Below are positions 61,308-64,000 of a stretch of DNA of 64,000 bases, in pieces. The DNA comes from Actinoalloteichus caeruleus DSM 43889 (lineage in GTDB: Bacteria; Actinomycetota; Actinomycetes; Mycobacteriales; Pseudonocardiaceae). The notes below the pieces were generated by a model. The model had not been told where the DNA came from and made no database searches. It worked only from the letters and a program-made list of their open reading frames with translations. Position 1 is the stretch's first letter; every line of letters starts with the position of its first letter. The translations under genes were made by a program, and so were the position numbers. The stretch covers positions 4,650,001 through 4,714,000 of the forward strand of contig NZ_AUBJ02000001.1 of NCBI RefSeq assembly GCF_000429185.2, read 5' to 3'.

Positions 61308-61315
61308 GACCAGAG

Positions 61316-62206
61316 ATGGCTATCTTCCTCAACGAGAACAGCAAGGTCATCGTCCAGGGGATCACCGGGTCCGAGGGCAGCAAGCACACCCGTCGGATGC
61401 TCGCCGCCGGTACCCAGATCGTGGGCGGCGTGAACCCCCGCAAGGCTGGGCAGAAGGTCGAGTTCGACGGTCAGGCGCTGCCGGTCTTCGCGACGGTCGC
61501 CGAGGCGATGGAGGCCACCGGCGCTGACGTGACGGTGATCTTCGTTCCGCCGAAGTTCGCCAAGTCCGCGGTGTTCGAGGCGATCGACGCCGGAATCGGC
61601 CTCGCCGTGGTCATCACCGAGGGCATCCCGGTGCACGACACCGCCGCCTTCTGGGCGCACGCCGTCGCCACCGGCGGCAAGACCCGGATCGTCGGCCCGA
61701 ACTGCCCCGGCGTCATCTCCCCCGGCAAGTCGAACGCCGGCATCATCCCCGCCGACATCACCGGCCCCGGCCGGATCGGTCTGGTGTCCAAGTCGGGCAC
61801 GCTGACCTACCAGATGATGTACGAGCTGCGGGACATCGGCTTCTCCACGGCCGTCGGCATCGGCGGCGACCCGGTCATCGGGACGACGCACATCGACGCG
61901 CTGGCCGCCTTCCAGGAGGACCCGGAGACCGACCTCATCGTGCTCATCGGTGAGATCGGCGGGGACGCCGAGGAGCGGGCCGCCGCCTACATCAAGGAGA
62001 ACATCACCAAGCCGGTGGTGGGCTACGTCGCGGGCTTCACCGCCCCCGAGGGCAAGACGATGGGGCACGCCGGTGCCATCGTCTCCGGCTCGGCGGGCAC
62101 CGCCGCCGCCAAGCAGGAGGCGCTGGAGGCCGTGGGCGTGCGGGTCGGCAAGACCCCGAGCGAGACCGCGCAGCTCGCACGCGAGGTGTTCCAGAACCTC
62201 GGCTGA
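61316..62206 (+). CDS. sucD: Succinyl-CoA synthetase alpha subunit
   Basis: 296 residues from the ATG at 61316, which gives the family-like [21 protein letters not shown]; a GTG at 61304 overlapping the sucC stop would add four residues. CoA-binding Rossmann domain first ([10 protein letters not shown]), then [10 protein letters not shown] and the phosphohistidine loop [15 protein letters not shown] long hairpin follows the stop. Confidence 0.96.
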   Translation: MAIFLNENSKVIVQGITGSEGSKHTRRMLAAGTQIVGGVNPRKAGQKVEFDGQALPVFATVAEAMEATGADVTVIFVPPKFAKSAVFEAIDAGIGLAVVITEGIPVHDTAAFWAHAVATGGKTRIVGPNCPGVISPGKSNAGIIPADITGPGRIGLVSKSGTLTYQMMYELRDIGFSTAVGIGGDPVIGTTHIDALAAFQEDPETDLIVLIGEIGGDAEERAAAYIKENITKPVVGYVAGFTAPEGKTMGHAGAIVSGSAGTAAAKQEALEAVGVRVGKTPSETAQLAREVFQNLG

Positions 62207-62239
62207 GCGCGTGAACGCCGGTGACCGGGCGGTCACCGG

Positions 62240-62290
62240 GAGCAGAGTGGGGCCGGACTCCGCGGGGCGGAGACCGGCCCCACTCTGCTC
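62240..62290 (+). terminator. Long hairpin terminator after sucCD
   Basis: Perfect 17-bp stem GAGCAGAGTGGGGCCGG / CCGGCCCCACTCTGCTC with an additional CTCCGC / GCGGAG stem inside. A shorter CGGTGACC / GGTCACCG hairpin precedes it (62219-62238). Confidence 0.85.
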
Positions 62291-62391
62291 TTCGTGTGGA
62301 ACGCGACCGGGCATCGGTCCGTCCAAGCCCGGTATCGGTTAGCGTTTGGAGCCGATCAGCCGGTTCACGTCCTAGTGGAGGAGACCCCGCC

Positions 62392-63045
62392 ATGTCCGCC
62401 CCGTACGGTGCCCAGCCCCCGCAGGCCGGAGGCCCGGCCCCCACAAGCGGAGGGCTCAACCTCCAACTCGTCCTCACCCTCGCCGGGGCCGGTCTGGCCC
62501 TGGTCGTCTACCTGCTCGCCTTCGCTGAGGACCTGGGCGGCGTCTACCTCAACATCACCGGCACGGGCGCGTCGCTGACCGCGATGCTGCTCGCCGGTGT
62601 GCTCGCGGGCCTCACCCTGCTGCCGGACATGGGTCGGCTGCTGCTGCCGGCGGCCCTCCTCTCCGTGCTGGGTGCCCTCACCTTCCTCCAGGTCATCGTG
62701 CACCGTTCCGGGGACATGGAGGCCGTCCCGGTCATCGCCCTCATCGTCGGACTGCTCCAGGCCGCGACCCTGGTCGTGGCGTGGCTGCTGGAGCAGAAGA
62801 TCATCAAGCTGACGCCGAAGCCCGCCTACCCGCAGGGTGGCTGGAACCCCGCCAGCGGCGGGTTCCCGCAGCAGGGGCAGCCCCAGCCCGGTCAGTACGG
62901 GCAGGAGCAGCAGTACGGCCAGGCCCCCGGGCAGTACGGCCAGCCGGGCCAGTACGGCCAGGCCCCCGGCCAGTACGGCCAGCAGCCGCAGCAGCCCGGC
63001 CAGTACGGCCAGCCCGGGACTCCCCCCGGCGGCAGCGGGGCCTGA
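62392..63045 (+). CDS. DUF5336 family membrane protein (Rv0954-like)
   Basis: 217 residues, TGGAGGAG before the ATG. Short Pro/Gly N-terminus, then four membrane helices (VLTLAGAGLALVVYLLAF to VPVIALIVGLLQAATLVVAWLL) and a hydrophilic tail of PGQYGQ repeats (at least six copies of QYGQ between 62890 and 63020). It corresponds to the 34-kDa antigenic protein family. Mycobacterial members are linked to cell growth and division; the exact function is unclear. Confidence 0.88.
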   Translation: MSAPYGAQPPQAGGPAPTSGGLNLQLVLTLAGAGLALVVYLLAFAEDLGGVYLNITGTGASLTAMLLAGVLAGLTLLPDMGRLLLPAALLSVLGALTFLQVIVHRSGDMEAVPVIALIVGLLQAATLVVAWLLEQKIIKLTPKPAYPQGGWNPASGGFPQQGQPQPGQYGQEQQYGQAPGQYGQPGQYGQAPGQYGQQPQQPGQYGQPGTPPGGSGA

Positions 63046-63135
63046 CGCCCCAGACCTGGCCGACGACGCCCACCGACGCGGGGACCGGTGGACCACCAGG
63101 ACGGCCGGACGACAACCGAACAACGTGACCAGGGG

Positions 63136-63162
63136 AACGGCGGGCCTCGGCCCGCCGTTTTT
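63136..63162 (+). terminator. Rho-independent terminator after DUF5336 gene
   Basis: AACGGCGGGC-CTCG-GCCCGCCGTT stem running into TTTTT. Confidence 0.9.
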
Positions 63163-63225
63163 CTCACCCGAAAGAGCTAGTCTCGTTGGGCTGATCGGAG
63201 CACCTTCTCTGTCAGTCTGGCAGAC

Positions 63226-64000
63226 ATGATCACGATGCAGACGGCTCGCGCCCGACGCTCCGAGGACGATCAGGCCACCACCCCGGAGGCGGCGAAGCCC
63301 GCCGGGCGGTGGGAACGGGTCCGGATCGTGTTCGCCGCCACGAGCGGGTGTCTGGTGCTCGGCTACCTCGGGGTCGCCGCCGTCATCGCCCTGGTGCTCT
63401 CGCTGGCCGGCGCGCCGGAGCTGTCGCTGCCGTCGGTGCTGGGTGCGGCCGGTGCCGGCTGGCTGGCGGCCTTCCAGGTGCCGCTCCTCATCGCCGACCA
63501 CCCGCTGGGAATGCTGCCGCTCCTGCCGACCGCCCTGCTGGTCGCGTTGGTCGCCTCGGCGGCGGGGCCGCCTGCCGGCGGGTTGGTGGCGCGGGTCGCG
63601 CGGTGTGGTGGATCGTCGGATCGACCGCGCTGGCGCACTCGACGGTGGCTCTCGCCCTCAGCCTCGCACCCGGCTCGGGGCCGGTGGTGGTCTCGGTCCT
63701 CACCGCCACGCTCCACCCTGGTCTGCTGGCGGGAGCGGGTGCGCTGGTGGGCACCGCCCTCGTCGACGGCTGGCACCGCCGGCTGTTCACCGAAGCGGAG
63801 GCCCACGTCACCCTCGGCTTCCGGGGCGCGGCCCTCGCGCTCTCGGCAGTGGCGGCCGGTGCCGCCGCCGTCCTCGTCGTCGCCCTCGGGTTCGCGGCAG
63901 GGCGCGCCGCCGAGTTGTTCACCACCGAGGGAGGCGCGGGTGCGGCGCTGGGCCTCCTGTTGCTCTCCCTCGCCTACCTCCCGAACATGCTCCTGGCCGT
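63226..64000 (+). CDS. DUF6350 polytopic membrane protein, frameshifted and cut by window end
   Basis: ATG at 63226. The N-terminal frame gives a cytoplasmic start and membrane helices (VFAATSGCLVLGYLGVAAVI, LLPTALLVALVAS). From about 63565 the hydrophobic pattern continues only in the neighbouring frame (WWIVGSTALAHSTVALALS, then further helices to the window end). Adding one G to the run 63564-63567 gives LVASAAGAACRRVGGAGRAV and restores one frame. The place after the DUF5336 gene matches Rv0955, a cell-division-associated membrane protein. The 3' end is outside. Confidence 0.78.
   Translation, partial: MITMQTARARRSEDDQATTPEAAKPAGRWERVRIVFAATSGCLVLGYLGVAAVIALVLSLAGAPELSLPSVLGAAGAGWLAAFQVPLLIADHPLGMLPLLPTALLVALVASAAGPPAGGLVARVARCGGSSDRPRWRTRRWLSPSASHPARGRWWSRSSPPRSTLVCWRERVRWWAPPSSTAGTAGCSPKRRPTSPSASGARPSRSRQWRPVPPPSSSSPSGSRQGAPPSCSPPREARVRRWASCCSPSPTSRTCSWP

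Noticed and set aside
62880-63030. Tandem repeat as a DNA-level element
   Set aside because: The repeated QYGQ codons lie inside the DUF5336 gene and are explained by its low-complexity tail.

Overview
The window comes from a very GC-rich actinobacterium, most likely of the family Pseudonocardiaceae. It has GTG starts, 4-base GTGA/ATGA gene overlaps, leaderless promoters, an ESX-4 locus and a BldM-type regulator. Gene order matches two separate Mycobacterium tuberculosis blocks recalled from memory. Bases 1-40000 resemble Rv3446c-Rv3410c (esxU-esxT-rplM-rpsI-glmM...glmS-nnr-alr...tsaE, tsaB-rimI-tsaD-groES-groEL1-whiB3-sigD-rsdA-guaB2-guaB3). Bases 50505-64000 resemble Rv0948c-Rv0955 (chorismate mutase, uvrD1/pcrA, M23 peptidase, sucC, sucD, DUF5336, DUF6350). 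Between them lie an envelope-stress system of the EsrISR type, a Ser/Thr kinase with two related membrane proteins, a LmbE-type deacetylase and a histone-deacetylase-family enzyme.

Layout. 1-2761: end of an ESX-4 locus (Hsp70-like membrane protein, acidic-tailed protein, two WXG100 proteins). 3445-5945: rplM-rpsI and glmM. 6529-10599: an ESX accessory operon (EspC-like protein, 1068-residue WXG/Gly-Pro protein, 17-codon ORF, second acidic-tailed protein). 11060-18643: hydrolase, glmS, nnr, alr, hydrolase, tsaE. 18644-25197: accessory island splitting the t6A genes (MarR, Tat-exported amidohydrolase, two-component system, exported DUF1023 hydrolase). 25347-29998: tsaB-rimI-tsaD and CIRCE-controlled groES/groEL1. 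30092-34897: regulators (WhiB, MerR/B12-like, BldM-like, SigD, RsdA). 35088-40008: DUF5319, guaB, guaB3 and a dead aldehyde dehydrogenase. 40053-44092: EsrISR-like module. 44298-50470: kinase and membrane-protein cluster, deacetylases. 50505-64000: aroQ-type mutase, pcrA, MFS transporter, M23 peptidase, polytopic protein, icmB, sucCD, DUF5336, DUF6350.

Five genes are interrupted by an apparent loss of one base in a run of G or C (near 822-826, 42479-42483, 45177-45184, 47991-47995 and 63564-63567). In each, the protein resumes cleanly in the -1 frame, so I treat them as single genes with probable homopolymer under-calls and give the whole span. No tRNA, rRNA, insertion sequence, CRISPR array or replication origin was recognised.

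The most interesting signals are: the ESX accessory operon and the acidic C-terminal tail shared by two of its proteins; three adjacent membrane proteins carrying the same ectodomain plan, one fused to a kinase; a set of enzyme or sensor folds that lost their key residue (BldM-like G54, MerR/B12-like D280, ALDH A299); and several clear operator-promoter arrangements.
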